Assembly (NCBI RefSeq): GCF_040545875.1
Contig: NZ_JBEPMR010000009.1
Direction: 5' to 3' (one strand)
DNA length: 64,000 bases
Source of the DNA: Faecalicatena_A orotica
Lineage (GTDB): Bacteria > Bacillota > Clostridia > Lachnospirales > Lachnospiraceae
The notes under the pieces were generated by a model that saw only the letters and a list, made by a program, of their open reading frames with translations, was not told where the DNA came from and did no database searches. A program made the translations under genes and the position numbers. Below, piece by piece: positions 32,888 to 42,137 of this stretch. Position 1 is the stretch's first letter. The number at the start of each line of letters is the position of its first letter.

Positions 32888-34042
32888 TTGAAGGTTTATA
32901 ACCCGACAGATATAGGGGACAGGAATAAGCTCTCCATATTACATACAATTAAGAATAATGATGGTATTTCCAGACAGGAGATCTCAAAGAGGCTGCACCT
33001 GAGTGCACCGGCAGTCAGTAATAATGTTGCGGCTTTGATCGAAAACGGAATTATTTATGAGACGGGCTGTGACGATACGAGTCTGGGACGGAAACCGAGA
33101 CAGCTCAGTTATAAGGGTGACCTTTATTATGTGATTTCGGTAGAACTGATGCCGAAGAAAGTGCGCGGGGGAATTGCAGATTTATACGGGAACGTGCTGT
33201 ACTGGGAAGAAAAAGAGATTACGATGGATCATGGGGCACAAGGTGTTCTGATCCAGCTGGAATATGTGATTGATAAGCTGATTGAGGATAAGAACAATGA
33301 TGTCAAGATTATAGCAATCGCGATTGGAGTCCCGGCCCTTACAGGGCAGAACGATTTGAATGACCTTTTTTCTGCCTATCTGGATGACTGGAAGAACGTA
33401 GATCTGGAAGAGTATATTTACAGTAAGTATCAGGTAAAGGCAATTATTGTCAATGACGTTGAACTGGCATTGATGGGTGAAAGGGAAAAAGGCGACGGGA
33501 AAGACCAGCAGAATATTATTTATATCAAATATGGGGATGGTTTTGCCGCCAGAGCCATCGTAGACGGGTATCTCTTAAAGGGACATAATATGGCGGCGGG
33601 TGAGCTGGGATATTATGCAGGTATGGAGGATGAGCTGACAGAAGGATTTGTCTGTCCGGGGCGGTTTGAGAGAGACGTCTGTGACAAGAGTTTAAAACAA
33701 TATACCGGCAAAGAGAATCTGGATCTCGTAAAGCTCGAGAAGCTTGCGGCTAAAGGAGATGAAAAGGCAGCTGTAATTGTTAAACAGATTATTCGCAAGA
33801 TCGCCGTTGTGATTGCCAATACGGTCCTTATGCTGAATTCGGAAGTCGTGATATTAGGCGGGATGTCAGAGGCGTTTACACAGGAGTACCTTTGCGAAAT
33901 AAAAATGGTTCTGGAGAAGGTGTGCCCTTTTGTCCCTGAGGTAGTGGTGTCTAAGCTGGGAGTGAATGCGCCGGTGATCGGAGGCGTCAGGGTTGCACTG
34001 GATTATGCAGAGGAGCAGATTGTGATGCTCTGGAAATCATAA
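32888..34042 (+). CDS. ROK-family transcriptional regulator
   Basis: The 384-residue protein has an N-terminal winged helix (about residues 10-70, GISRQEISKRLHLSAPAVSNNVAAL) and a ROK sugar-kinase-like domain. The usual ROK zinc motif (GHxxxxx...CxCGxxGC) is degenerate: only VCPGRFERDVC is visible. The ATP phosphate-binding motif of kinases is absent, so it is a regulator. The start is TTG 32888, 7 bases after AAAAGGAGG, with no better in-frame start. It probably represses the promoter at 29706-29733 until an amino sugar binds. Confidence 0.9.
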   Translation: MKVYNPTDIGDRNKLSILHTIKNNDGISRQEISKRLHLSAPAVSNNVAALIENGIIYETGCDDTSLGRKPRQLSYKGDLYYVISVELMPKKVRGGIADLYGNVLYWEEKEITMDHGAQGVLIQLEYVIDKLIEDKNNDVKIIAIAIGVPALTGQNDLNDLFSAYLDDWKNVDLEEYIYSKYQVKAIIVNDVELALMGEREKGDGKDQQNIIYIKYGDGFAARAIVDGYLLKGHNMAAGELGYYAGMEDELTEGFVCPGRFERDVCDKSLKQYTGKENLDLVKLEKLAAKGDEKAAVIVKQIIRKIAVVIANTVLMLNSEVVILGGMSEAFTQEYLCEIKMVLEKVCPFVPEVVVSKLGVNAPVIGGVRVALDYAEEQIVMLWKS

Positions 34043-34055
34043 GTTGGAGGGTTCT

Positions 34056-35264
34056 ATGGAAGGGAAGTTGAGCGGTGAGATTGCATCCTGTTATGAAAAA
34101 CATATACAGGAAGAGGTGATGCCTTTCTGGGATGCAAGGTGTATTGACAAGGAGTGCGGCGGGTACCTGACCTGTTTTGACAGGCAGGGGAATCTGACAG
34201 ATGATAAGAAATACGGCTGGTTTCAGGGGCGTCAGCTATATGTGTACGCACTCCTTTATAATAAGGTGGAAAAGAGGGCAGAATGGCTTGAAAATGCCAG
34301 ACATGGGTATGAATTTCTAGTGAAGCATGTATACGCGGGAAACGGCCGGTGGAATTATATGCTTGACAGAAGGGGGCGGGTTCTTAGCGGGACGGTTTCT
34401 ATTTTTTCGGATTTCCATATTATACAGGGAGTTGCGGAGTATTTGAAAATAGAAGTGGAAAGAACGAAGGAGGGGATGGAGCTGCTCAGTGAGTGCTTCG
34501 ATGTAATGGAGCAGAACATGTTCGACCCTGAATTCAAGGACATCTATGAAAATACCTGGAGCCCTGTATTTATCTGGCATGATATGTACCTGACCTGTCT
34601 CGCGGCGACGGAAACCTGCGCGGAGGTACTGGGGCTTAAAAGAACGCAGAGGCTGCTGGGTGAATGCGTGGATAAGATTGAAAACTGGTTTGCCCGTGAT
34701 CAGTATCAGGTGATTTTCGAGGCGGTGACGCGGGACAATGATATCTGTCTGGATACGGACAAGGGCCGGTTTGTGAATCCGGGGCATATGCATGAATCTG
34801 CATGGTTCTGCATAAAAGCCGGGGAGATGCTGAAGGATGAAGAGGTAGTAAGGCGTGGCGTGGAATTAGCCAGATGGGCCAACCGGGTCGGAAAGGACAG
34901 GGAGTACGGTGGAATAATTTCCTATGCAGATGCACTTGGGAAAACCCCGGAACCTATCGACTGGTTTAAAGAGACGAACTCACTGTGGAATGAGAAGGTG
35001 TGGTGGCCAAACGCAGAGGCGCTTGCTGCGTATGCGATTGCGTACAAGAGCTCGGGAGATGTTTTCTATCTGGAACAGTTTATGGAGCAGCATGAGTACT
35101 GCAGGGAAAATTTTTATGATGCCCTGTATGGTGAGTGGTATGAACGCCTGACATATGATGCCCAGGTAAAGAACAGCGATAAGGGAACCCCGTGGAAGTG
35201 TGCATTCCACCTTGTGAGGGCTCTGGTATTCGTATGGGAAGCTTTTAAAGAAATGGAGGATTAG
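34056..35264 (+). CDS. AGE-family epimerase/isomerase
   Basis: This 402-residue (alpha/alpha)6-barrel protein belongs to the N-acylglucosamine 2-epimerase family. Recognisable segments are CGGYLTCFDRQGNLTDDKKYGWFQGRQ, NPGHMHESAWFC with a conserved catalytic-type His, and WWPNAEALAAY. Members interconvert ManNAc and GlcNAc, epimerise mannose/glucose ends, or isomerise mannose and fructose. Next to a GlcNAc-kinase-like and a SIS gene, ManNAc to GlcNAc is the most natural guess. I chose ATG 34056 because GGAGG lies 5 bases upstream; the frame extends to a TTG at 34044. Confidence 0.87.
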   Translation: MEGKLSGEIASCYEKHIQEEVMPFWDARCIDKECGGYLTCFDRQGNLTDDKKYGWFQGRQLYVYALLYNKVEKRAEWLENARHGYEFLVKHVYAGNGRWNYMLDRRGRVLSGTVSIFSDFHIIQGVAEYLKIEVERTKEGMELLSECFDVMEQNMFDPEFKDIYENTWSPVFIWHDMYLTCLAATETCAEVLGLKRTQRLLGECVDKIENWFARDQYQVIFEAVTRDNDICLDTDKGRFVNPGHMHESAWFCIKAGEMLKDEEVVRRGVELARWANRVGKDREYGGIISYADALGKTPEPIDWFKETNSLWNEKVWWPNAEALAAYAIAYKSSGDVFYLEQFMEQHEYCRENFYDALYGEWYERLTYDAQVKNSDKGTPWKCAFHLVRALVFVWEAFKEMED

Positions 35265-35265
35265 A

Positions 35266-36216
35266 ATGTATTTTTTAGGGATAGACGGGGGCGGTACAAA
35301 AACAGAGTTTCTTTTGGTTCAGGAAGACGGATGTACAGTGTCCCGGAGAAGAAGCGGGACGATTTCATATAAGCAGATCGGGATGGAGGAATGCATTACT
35401 CTTCTGAAGGATGTCATCGGCAGCATGCTTGAGGGGATTGAAGAAGAGGTCAGTATTTGCCTTGCTTTTCCGAACTGGGGGGAATCGAGAGAGAATGATG
35501 CGCTTTTTGCCGGAAGATTGAGTGAGATAAGCAGACATCCGATTCAGGTGGTGAATGACTGTGCAGCAGGATGGGCAGGGTCGCTTGCACTGCAGCCAGG
35601 GATAAATCTGGTTTCCGGGACCGGATCAATTGCCTATGGTGAGAGGGCAGACAGGAAGTCGGCACGTGCCGGAGGATGGAATGATGTATTTTCAGATGAA
35701 GGGTCCTGCGGCTGGCTCGGGAGGAGGACACTGGAATTGTTTTCTAAAGAGAGTGACGGCAGAGTGGAGAAAGGATGTCTCTTGAATCTGATGCGGGAAC
35801 ATTTTCAGCTGGAAAGCGATATTGATTTGATTGATATTTTTGATAACAGGCTGAAAGGCAATCGGACGAAAATAGCAGAACTGCAGAAGATTCTGCTTCG
35901 GGCTGCCGTGGACGGCGATGCGGCGGCACAGGGGATGTATGAAGAGGCGGCAAAGGAGCTGGCCCTGATCGTGTGTGCGGTTTATGATAAGTTAGAGTTT
36001 GAAGGAACAGTACCGGTTTCTTATTCCGGCGGCCTGTTCCATGCGGGAGATCTGGTATTAAAGCCGCTGCAGGAACAGCTTAAGGAGAAAAAAATCAGGT
36101 TTCAGATACCCCGTTTTTCACCGGCTCAGGGAGCCGTGCTTCTGGCAGCAGAGCAAGGGGGGAAGACGGAACAAGAGTTAGATAGTATTATGTCGGTTTT
36201 AGAAATGCAGGGTTAG
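35266..36216 (+). CDS. BadF/BadG/BcrA/BcrD-family sugar kinase (GlcNAc-kinase-like)
   Basis: The 316-residue ASKHA-fold protein starts with the phosphate-1 motif FLGIDGGGTKTEF and shows NLVSGTGSIAYG (phosphate 2), AGGWNDVFSDEGSCGWLGRRTLE and the adenosine-site segment VSYSGGLFHAG. Such proteins commonly phosphorylate N-acetylglucosamine or glucosamine. It starts one base after the AGE gene's stop, with GGAGGA upstream, so the two are tightly coupled. The product sugar phosphate could feed the SIS protein encoded next. Confidence 0.88.
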   Translation: MYFLGIDGGGTKTEFLLVQEDGCTVSRRRSGTISYKQIGMEECITLLKDVIGSMLEGIEEEVSICLAFPNWGESRENDALFAGRLSEISRHPIQVVNDCAAGWAGSLALQPGINLVSGTGSIAYGERADRKSARAGGWNDVFSDEGSCGWLGRRTLELFSKESDGRVEKGCLLNLMREHFQLESDIDLIDIFDNRLKGNRTKIAELQKILLRAAVDGDAAAQGMYEEAAKELALIVCAVYDKLEFEGTVPVSYSGGLFHAGDLVLKPLQEQLKEKKIRFQIPRFSPAQGAVLLAAEQGGKTEQELDSIMSVLEMQG

Positions 36217-36236
36217 TATACAGCGGGAGGAGAAGA

Positions 36237-37274
36237 ATGTTTTATACAGAAAAGGAAATTATGTCACAGCATGAGGCCCTTAAAGATACATTTGTGTACT
36301 TCATGGAAGAAAAGCCCAGAATCGAGCAGTTTTTCTCAGAGAATCCGAAAAGAAAGTTTATCATTTTGGGCTGTGGTTCCAGCTATATGCTGGCGAAATC
36401 CGCCCAAAGGGCTTTATCCAGATATGAGGGGACGTCTGCGGCAGCAGTGGCAGGGGGCGATTTCCTCCTGAACAGCGACCTTTATGATGCGTCCGTGAGA
36501 GACAGTATTGTGATCACCTTGTCGCGTTCGGGAATGACAACAGAGATTGTGAAGGCAGTGGAGTTTATTAAGGAGAATTATAAGTGCCCGGTCATCAGTT
36601 TTTCCATGCTGCGGGAGAATGATCTGTCAAAGTTTAGTGATCTGGAACTGATCATGGACTGGTGTTACGATAAAAGTGTCTGCCAGACAAGAACAGTTAC
36701 AAATTTATACGCCGCTGTTCTGATGCTGGCCGGATTTTACGGAAAGGACATGGACCTTGTCTATAATCTGAGGGTTACGATAGAAGAAAATGAGGCACTG
36801 AAAAAGAAATACAGGGCAGATCTGGCACGTATTGCGGAGAAAGGCTGGAAGAATGCGGCAGTGCTTGCTGACGGGGTGCCGTGTGGTATCGCACAGGAGG
36901 GGGCGCTGGCGTTTACGGAGATTGCCAGAATTCCCGGCCGGTATTCGAATGTTTTGGATTACAGGCACGGGCCGATGGTTCTGAATGATTCTGAAACATT
37001 GGATATTGTTTTGATAAAGCCTGGTAAAAATGAGATGCAGAAAAATCTGGTGGAAGACCTGAAGGCTAAGGGAGCGGTGATTGTGACGGTGTCCTGTGAC
37101 CAAAGTAGTACTTATGGTTCTGACCTGCATATTTTTGCGGGGGAAAGTGTACGGTATGAGACATGGGGGATTGTGCTCATCAGTGTGATCCAGATACTGG
37201 CTTATGAAAAGGCGATTGTAAGAGGATGCAATCCGGACCTGCCGGAAGGGCTGGACCCGTATATAGTATTTTAA
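36237..37274 (+). CDS. SIS-domain aminosugar-phosphate isomerase/deaminase (AgaS/GlmS-like)
   Basis: This 345-residue protein has two SIS folds like the isomerase half of GlmS and AgaS/FrlB-type enzymes. Visible are ILGCGSSYMLAKSA, TLSRSGMTTEIVKAV, a hinge with QTRTVTNLYAAVLM, and GALAFTEIARIPGRYSNVLDYRHGPM. It lacks the glutaminase domain, so it probably deaminates or isomerises an aminosugar phosphate. It completes the pathway epimerase-kinase-deaminase. No nagA-type deacetylase is in the operon. GGGAGGAGAAG precedes the ATG. Confidence 0.88.
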   Translation: MFYTEKEIMSQHEALKDTFVYFMEEKPRIEQFFSENPKRKFIILGCGSSYMLAKSAQRALSRYEGTSAAAVAGGDFLLNSDLYDASVRDSIVITLSRSGMTTEIVKAVEFIKENYKCPVISFSMLRENDLSKFSDLELIMDWCYDKSVCQTRTVTNLYAAVLMLAGFYGKDMDLVYNLRVTIEENEALKKKYRADLARIAEKGWKNAAVLADGVPCGIAQEGALAFTEIARIPGRYSNVLDYRHGPMVLNDSETLDIVLIKPGKNEMQKNLVEDLKAKGAVIVTVSCDQSSTYGSDLHIFAGESVRYETWGIVLISVIQILAYEKAIVRGCNPDLPEGLDPYIVF

Positions 37275-37300
37275 ATCTACAGTTTAGAAAGACGCATATA

Positions 37301-37333
37301 AAAAGGAGCACTGATTCTGATCAGGCTCCTTTT
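37301..37333. terminator. Bidirectional terminator between the SIS gene and the V-ATPase operon
   Basis: AAAAAGGAGC and GCTCCTTTT form a perfect stem around about 15 bases with A- and T-runs outside. It serves both convergent operons. The end of atpD, including its stop codon, lies inside the structure. Confidence 0.8.
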
Positions 37334-37947
37334 CTCTGTTTCATACGCTTGATTACTTTTAAACGTGTAAATTCTTCACGCTCTTTTTCTTCCAGGGCAT
37401 TTGTAATGCTGTATACAAGCTGTGTATACATTGGAATCGTGATATTCTGCAGGGCATTGGCGCGCTTCTGCGTTTTCTTAATATTAGATGCCAGACGGTA
37501 GGCTGCGTTCTCCACCATCGAGAGCTTGACCGTTAAGTCCTTCACCTTACGAAACGCTTCCGAGGCGATATCGATAGACTCACGCGTCGTACTGAACGAG
37601 TAGGTTGGAGTCTTGGTACCCGGAGTATATTTGACATGGGGGATTTCTGTGCCCATGATACTGCGGGTCTGAATCGTGATGGAGTTTTCTATGGGCACCG
37701 TATAGGCGAGCTGTGATACCATATTGATACCGTGTTCAATATTAGCACGCTGAAGGCATTGATACGCATAAGTGAACGTGGTGTCGATCTCGTCCTGTAT
37801 ATCCCGGGCCTCGTCGATCAGATCCATCAATTCCCGGATCAGGATATTACGCTTTTTGTCCATCAGGTCATAACCCTGCTTTGCCAGCGCAAGCGAATTT
37901 TTGGCAAGCATCAGGTTTCCTTTGGTAGGGAAGGTACGCGGATCCAT
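37321..37947 (-). CDS. atpD: V-type ATP synthase subunit D
   Basis: Subunit D is the central rotor shaft inside the A3B3 head. The 208-residue protein is mostly two long coiled-coil helices (about residues 1-75 and 130-195) with a beta hairpin region between and a basic C-terminus, as is usual for the family. It begins MDPRTFPTKGNLMLAKNSLALAKQGYDLMDKKR. GGAGGAG precedes the ATG. It is the last gene of the operon, separated from atpB by 68 bp holding a family A repeat. Confidence 0.94.
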   Translation of the reverse strand: MDPRTFPTKGNLMLAKNSLALAKQGYDLMDKKRNILIRELMDLIDEARDIQDEIDTTFTYAYQCLQRANIEHGINMVSQLAYTVPIENSITIQTRSIMGTEIPHVKYTPGTKTPTYSFSTTRESIDIASEAFRKVKDLTVKLSMVENAAYRLASNIKKTQKRANALQNITIPMYTQLVYSITNALEEKEREEFTRLKVIKRMKQRKGA

Positions 37948-37982
37948 GCAACTCCTCCTTCTTACAATTAATTAGTCAGAAT

Positions 37983-38027
37983 ATTCTGAAAACGGAGCGC
38001 AAAGGGGTCAGACCCCTATGCAGTCCG
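37983..38027 (-). repeat. Dispersed palindromic repeat, family A, copy 4
   Basis: Read in the direction of atpB, the element runs GGACTGCATAGGGG, TCTGACCCC, then TTTGCGCTCCGTTTTCAGAAT. Its first arm contains the atpB stop codon (TAG, 38016-38018), so the last codons of atpB are repeat sequence. The tail orientation relative to the upstream gene is the same as in the other copies. Confidence 0.85.
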
Positions 38028-39392
38028 GTAATACTTATCGAGTATCTTTGTGTCGACACGGTCGAGTTCTTCTTTAGGCAGAAGCCCTAAAAGCTCCCAA
38101 CCGAGGTTGAGTGTCTCTTCCATGCTGCGGTTTTCGTTTGGTCCCTGGCCGATATAATGCTCCTCGAATGCTTTACCGAATTCGAGATACTTTTTATCGA
38201 TTGGTGACAATTCGTCTTCGCCGATTACGGATGCCAGGTTTCTTGCATCACCTACTTTTGCATAGGCGGAGAAGAGCTGGTTTGCCAGGTCCTGATGGTC
38301 TTCTCTTGTGTATCCGGCTCCGATACCGTCCTTCATCAGACGGGAGAGTGACGGGAGAATGTTGATCGGCGGATAGATGGACTGTCCGTGAAGCTCTCTT
38401 TCCAGTACGATCTGGCCTTCTGTGATGTAACCGGTAAGGTCAGGGATCGGGTGTGTGATGTCGTCATTCGGCATGGTCAGAATCGGAAGCTGGGTTACGG
38501 AACCATTGATTCCCTGTACGATGCCGGCTCGTTCGTATATGGTGGCAAGCTCGCTGTAGAGGTATCCGGGGAAACCTTTACGGCTGGGGATCTCTCCTTT
38601 GGAGGAGGAGACCTCACGCATGGCTTCGGCGAAGGAAGTCATATCGGTCAGTATAACAAGGATATGCATGTTCTCTTCGAATGCGAGATATTCTGCTACG
38701 GTAAGCGCTACTTTCGGAGTGATCAGACGCTCTACAACCGGGTCATTTGCCAGATTCAGGAACATGGCAACGTGGTCCGCCACACCGCTTTCTTCAAAGG
38801 TCCGGCGGAAGAAGTCGGCCACATCATGCTTTACGCCCATTGCAGCGAATACGATGGCAAACTGTTCGTCGGAGTTCTCCCCCAGGGAAGCCTGCTTTAC
38901 AATCTGCGCTGCCAGCTGGTCGTGGGGGAGTCCGTTTCCGGAAAAGATCGGAAGCTTCTGCCCGCGGATCAGTGTCGTCAGACCGTCTATTGCGGATATA
39001 CCAGTGTGGATATAGTTTCGTGGATACTCTCTCATGACTGGGTTTAAAGGAAGTCCGTTCACATCACGTTTCATTGTGGATGTGATCGGTCCAAGATCAT
39101 CGATGGGCTGGCCGATTCCGTTAAACGTACGGCCCAGCATCTCAGGTGAGAGTGCAATCTCCATCGGGTGCCCGGTCAGGCGTGTGTGTGTATTCTTCAA
39201 AGACATGTTCTCAGAGCCTTCAAATACCTGAATGACTGCCCTGTCCTCGTAGATCTCTACGATACGTCCTATTTTGCGTTCAGTGCCGTCCACGACAAAC
39301 TCTACGATTTCATCGAAAAAGGCATCCTGGACCCCTTCTAATGCGATCAGGGGGCCGTTAATACTGCTGAGTCCTAAATATTCTATTGACAT
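38016..39392 (-). CDS. atpB: V-type ATP synthase subunit B
   Basis: Subunit B is the non-catalytic nucleotide-binding-fold subunit of the A3B3 head. The 458-residue protein has the beta-barrel N-domain, LPIFSGNGLPHDQLAAQI (no functional P-loop, as expected), AMGVKHDVADFFRRTFEESG, and PSLSRLMKDGIG. AAGGAGGGG precedes the ATG. The last residues (YYRTA) and stop codon lie within a family A repeat, so the native C-terminus may have been altered by the insertion. Confidence 0.96.
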   Translation of the reverse strand: MSIEYLGLSSINGPLIALEGVQDAFFDEIVEFVVDGTERKIGRIVEIYEDRAVIQVFEGSENMSLKNTHTRLTGHPMEIALSPEMLGRTFNGIGQPIDDLGPITSTMKRDVNGLPLNPVMREYPRNYIHTGISAIDGLTTLIRGQKLPIFSGNGLPHDQLAAQIVKQASLGENSDEQFAIVFAAMGVKHDVADFFRRTFEESGVADHVAMFLNLANDPVVERLITPKVALTVAEYLAFEENMHILVILTDMTSFAEAMREVSSSKGEIPSRKGFPGYLYSELATIYERAGIVQGINGSVTQLPILTMPNDDITHPIPDLTGYITEGQIVLERELHGQSIYPPINILPSLSRLMKDGIGAGYTREDHQDLANQLFSAYAKVGDARNLASVIGEDELSPIDKKYLEFGKAFEEHYIGQGPNENRSMEETLNLGWELLGLLPKEELDRVDTKILDKYYRTA

Positions 39393-39407
39393 ACGGTAAT
39401 CCCCTCC

Positions 39408-41174
39408 TTACGCGTTCTTTTCAAGCACACGCTGATAAAAGGCATCGATATCACGCCTGTACTGTGCGAACATTTCCAGCCTGTCATTGGGCACATCATA
39501 TTTAATGGCAATGATCTTATCGAAAATGTTTTCTGACTTCAGTACTGACATCGGGTGCCCCATCGTGACGAGTGCACGTGATTGTTTATAAAGATACAAA
39601 ATAATATCCATCATTAAAAACTGTTTTTCCATTGATACGCAGGTATCGTCCTTATGAAACGCATTCTGCTGCAGGAAACCGAGCCGGATGACACGTGAAA
39701 TTTCGAGTACCAGTTTCTGGTCATCGGGAAGCACATCGCTTCCGATCAGTTTTACAATCTCCAGAAGGCTGCTTTCCTGATTCAGGAGGGCCATAAGGCG
39801 GTTGCGGTAATCCACGAATTTCGGTGAAACATGGTCCTGATACCAGGGGGCAAGGTCACCGAGGTACTCACTGTAGCTGGTCAGCCAGTGGATCGCCGGG
39901 AAATGTCTCGCATATGCAAGGCTTTTGTCCAGACCCCAGAAACAGCGCACGAAACGCTTTGTATTTTGAGTGACAGGCTCGGAAAAGTCACCGCCCTGCG
40001 GGGAAACCGCACCGATAATGGTGACGGAGCCGTCAGTTCCGTTTAGGTTGTGCATCATGCCTGCCCTCTCGTAGAATGCGGAGAGACGGGACGCCAGATA
40101 TGCCGGGAAACCTTCCTCGGCAGGCATTTCCTCTAGACGCCCGGATAATTCACGCAGGGCCTCTGCCCACCGGGAGGTGGAGTCGGCCATGATAGCTACA
40201 TCATAACCCATGTCACGGTAATACTCTGCCAGTGTCAGACCGGTATAGATGCTGGCTTCACGGGCGGCCACAGGCATGTTGGATGTATTCGCGATCAGAG
40301 TGGTCCTGTCCATCAGAGGATTTCCTGTACGGGGGTCGGTCAGCTGTCCGAACTCTTCCAGAACCTGTGTCATTTCATTTCCACGCTCTCCGCAGCCGAT
40401 GTAGATGATGATATCTGCATCCGACCACTTGGCGATCTGGTGCTGTGTCATTGTCTTGCCGGTACCGAAGCCTCCGGGAACTGCGGCCGTACCGCCCTTC
40501 GCGATTGGAAACATGGTGTCGATGATTCTCTGTCCGGTAATCAGCGGTGTGGATGCCGGAAAACGGTGATGCGTCGGACGCGCCACGCGGATCGGCCAGT
40601 GCTGGGTCATGGTCAGTTTCTTTAGGGTACCGTCGGAAAGTTCCAGAGTAACCAGAACTTCGTCGATGTTGTATTCCCCGTCTTCTGCCGTATCGACAAC
40701 TCTTCCTTCTAAATCAGGGGGAACCATGCATTTATGGGTAATCGCATGTGTCTCGGGAACTTCCGCTATGATATCTCCGCCGTGGAGATAATCACCCTTT
40801 GAGACTACGATGTGTGTCTGCCATTTCTTTGTGCGGTCGAGGGAGTCTACGCTGACACCGCGGGTGATAAATGCCCCGCCTGATTCTGCGATTTTCTCAA
40901 GCGGGCGTTCGATACCGTCGAAAATATTATTCAGGATTCCGGGAGCAAGGACAACCGATACTGCATTGCCGGATGCCACGACTTCCTCGCCGGGGCGAAG
41001 TCCTGTTGTTTCCTCGTAAACCTGGATTGTAGTCAGGTCTTTGTCCAGGGCAATGACCTCACCGACAAGCTTCTCTTTGCCGACATAAACCATCTCGGAC
41101 ATACGAAAGCCCGTATTGCCCTTCAGATAGATGACGGGCCCGTTGATTCCGTAAATTGTTCCTGTATTAAGCAA
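39408..41174 (-). CDS. atpA: V-type ATP synthase catalytic subunit A
   Basis: The catalytic subunit binds and hydrolyses or makes ATP. The protein is about 588 residues and has the P-loop GGFGTGKT (about residue 230), the A-subunit-specific insertion after the N-terminal barrel (about 115-190), the GERGNEM catalytic Glu region and SRWAEALRE. I place the start at TTG 41174 because AGGAGG lies 9 bases upstream; the GTG at 41183 overlaps that site. It overlaps the end of atpE by 8 bp. Transcription order is coil subunit, C, I, K, F, E, A, B, D. Confidence 0.95.
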   Translation of the reverse strand: MLNTGTIYGINGPVIYLKGNTGFRMSEMVYVGKEKLVGEVIALDKDLTTIQVYEETTGLRPGEEVVASGNAVSVVLAPGILNNIFDGIERPLEKIAESGGAFITRGVSVDSLDRTKKWQTHIVVSKGDYLHGGDIIAEVPETHAITHKCMVPPDLEGRVVDTAEDGEYNIDEVLVTLELSDGTLKKLTMTQHWPIRVARPTHHRFPASTPLITGQRIIDTMFPIAKGGTAAVPGGFGTGKTMTQHQIAKWSDADIIIYIGCGERGNEMTQVLEEFGQLTDPRTGNPLMDRTTLIANTSNMPVAAREASIYTGLTLAEYYRDMGYDVAIMADSTSRWAEALRELSGRLEEMPAEEGFPAYLASRLSAFYERAGMMHNLNGTDGSVTIIGAVSPQGGDFSEPVTQNTKRFVRCFWGLDKSLAYARHFPAIHWLTSYSEYLGDLAPWYQDHVSPKFVDYRNRLMALLNQESSLLEIVKLIGSDVLPDDQKLVLEISRVIRLGFLQQNAFHKDDTCVSMEKQFLMMDIILYLYKQSRALVTMGHPMSVLKSENIFDKIIAIKYDVPNDRLEMFAQYRRDIDAFYQRVLEKNA

Positions 41175-41754
41175 CGCCGTCACCTCCTAAAAAGATAAAT
41201 TTATCATATTCGTTGCGCAAGGCTGTTTTAAATGAGTTATCAATCAAAATATTACGATTCCGGATGACTGCACGGATACCGCCTGTAAAATCTTCAGCGC
41301 TGACAGTAAGCCTTGTGCCGGTTGCATCCTCCAGATCGGAACGGCGTGTTTCGTCTGACGGATTGATATAGATAACCATCGGGTCACCTGCGGCAAAAGA
41401 GATTGCTTTTTGGATACATTTGATCAGATAATCCTCATAAGCTTCTGTTTCCATAAATTTATTGACCAGATCATTTACTTCATCGAAGATCTTATCCTTC
41501 AACTCCAGCTGAACCTTGCCCTGACGGCGTTTTAACTCCAGCTGGGACCTTGCCATAGCCTGGTTTAACTGTTGCTTGGCGCTGACTGTTTCAGCCTTGA
41601 TACGGGTCTCAGACTGGCGGAGCGCCTCTTCTTTATGATCTTGTAATACTTTTTCCAACGCTTCACGGTAGGTGTCAATGATGGCGTTTCCTTCAGCCCT
41701 CGCCTCTTCCATGGAGGTTGTCTGTAAGTGTGCTATTTTTTCTTCCAGAGTCAA
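41167..41754 (-). CDS. atpE: V-type ATP synthase subunit E (peripheral stalk)
   Basis: Subunit E forms the peripheral stator stalk with the small coil subunit. The protein has a long N-terminal charged helix (LEEKIAHLQTTSMEEARAEG to about residue 110) and a C-terminal globular domain contacting the head. The open frame runs up to an ATG at 41772, but that ATG directly precedes AAGGAGG, which sits 8 bases before TTG 41754. TTG is therefore the better start, giving 195 residues. Confidence 0.88.
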   Translation of the reverse strand: MTLEEKIAHLQTTSMEEARAEGNAIIDTYREALEKVLQDHKEEALRQSETRIKAETVSAKQQLNQAMARSQLELKRRQGKVQLELKDKIFDEVNDLVNKFMETEAYEDYLIKCIQKAISFAAGDPMVIYINPSDETRRSDLEDATGTRLTVSAEDFTGGIRAVIRNRNILIDNSFKTALRNEYDKFIFLGGDGVA

Positions 41755-41827
41755 GAGGGGTACCTCCTTCATTTATTCTTTTTTCGGAGCAGCTTTAGCT
41801 GTAAGCCCACGGTATAAAACCATGTGG

Positions 41828-42136
41828 CTACAGCTTCAGTCCGATTGCTTCTGTGATATAGGATGTGATAAAGTCTTTCTTACGTCCGGTTCCGTGCCTG
41901 TCAGGAATCTCAACCAGAAGAGGCATCTTCCTCTCCAGACGGAATTCATCAATGATGTCCGGGAACTCGCGTCCCAGTTTTTCAGTCAGGAGGACGATGC
42001 CTACGGTTTTGTCCTGCAGGACATCCTGAAGGGCTGTGTGCAGCTCATCACGTTCATGGACAACAACTCCGTCCACGCCTGCAAGACGCATTCCTGTATA
42101 GGTATCAACATTATCACTGATCAGATACATTTTCAT
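41828..42136 (-). CDS. atpF: V-type ATP synthase subunit F
   Basis: Subunit F is a small rotor-associated protein that binds subunit D. The 102-residue Rossmann-like protein shows MYLISDNVDTYTGMRLAGVDG, the VGIVLLTEKLG strand and PLLVEIPDRHG. It starts 1 bp after atpK. A 73-bp gap before atpE contains a small CAGCT/AGCTG palindrome. Confidence 0.92.
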   Translation of the reverse strand: MKMYLISDNVDTYTGMRLAGVDGVVVHERDELHTALQDVLQDKTVGIVLLTEKLGREFPDIIDEFRLERKMPLLVEIPDRHGTGRKKDFITSYITEAIGLKL

Positions 42137-42137
42137 C

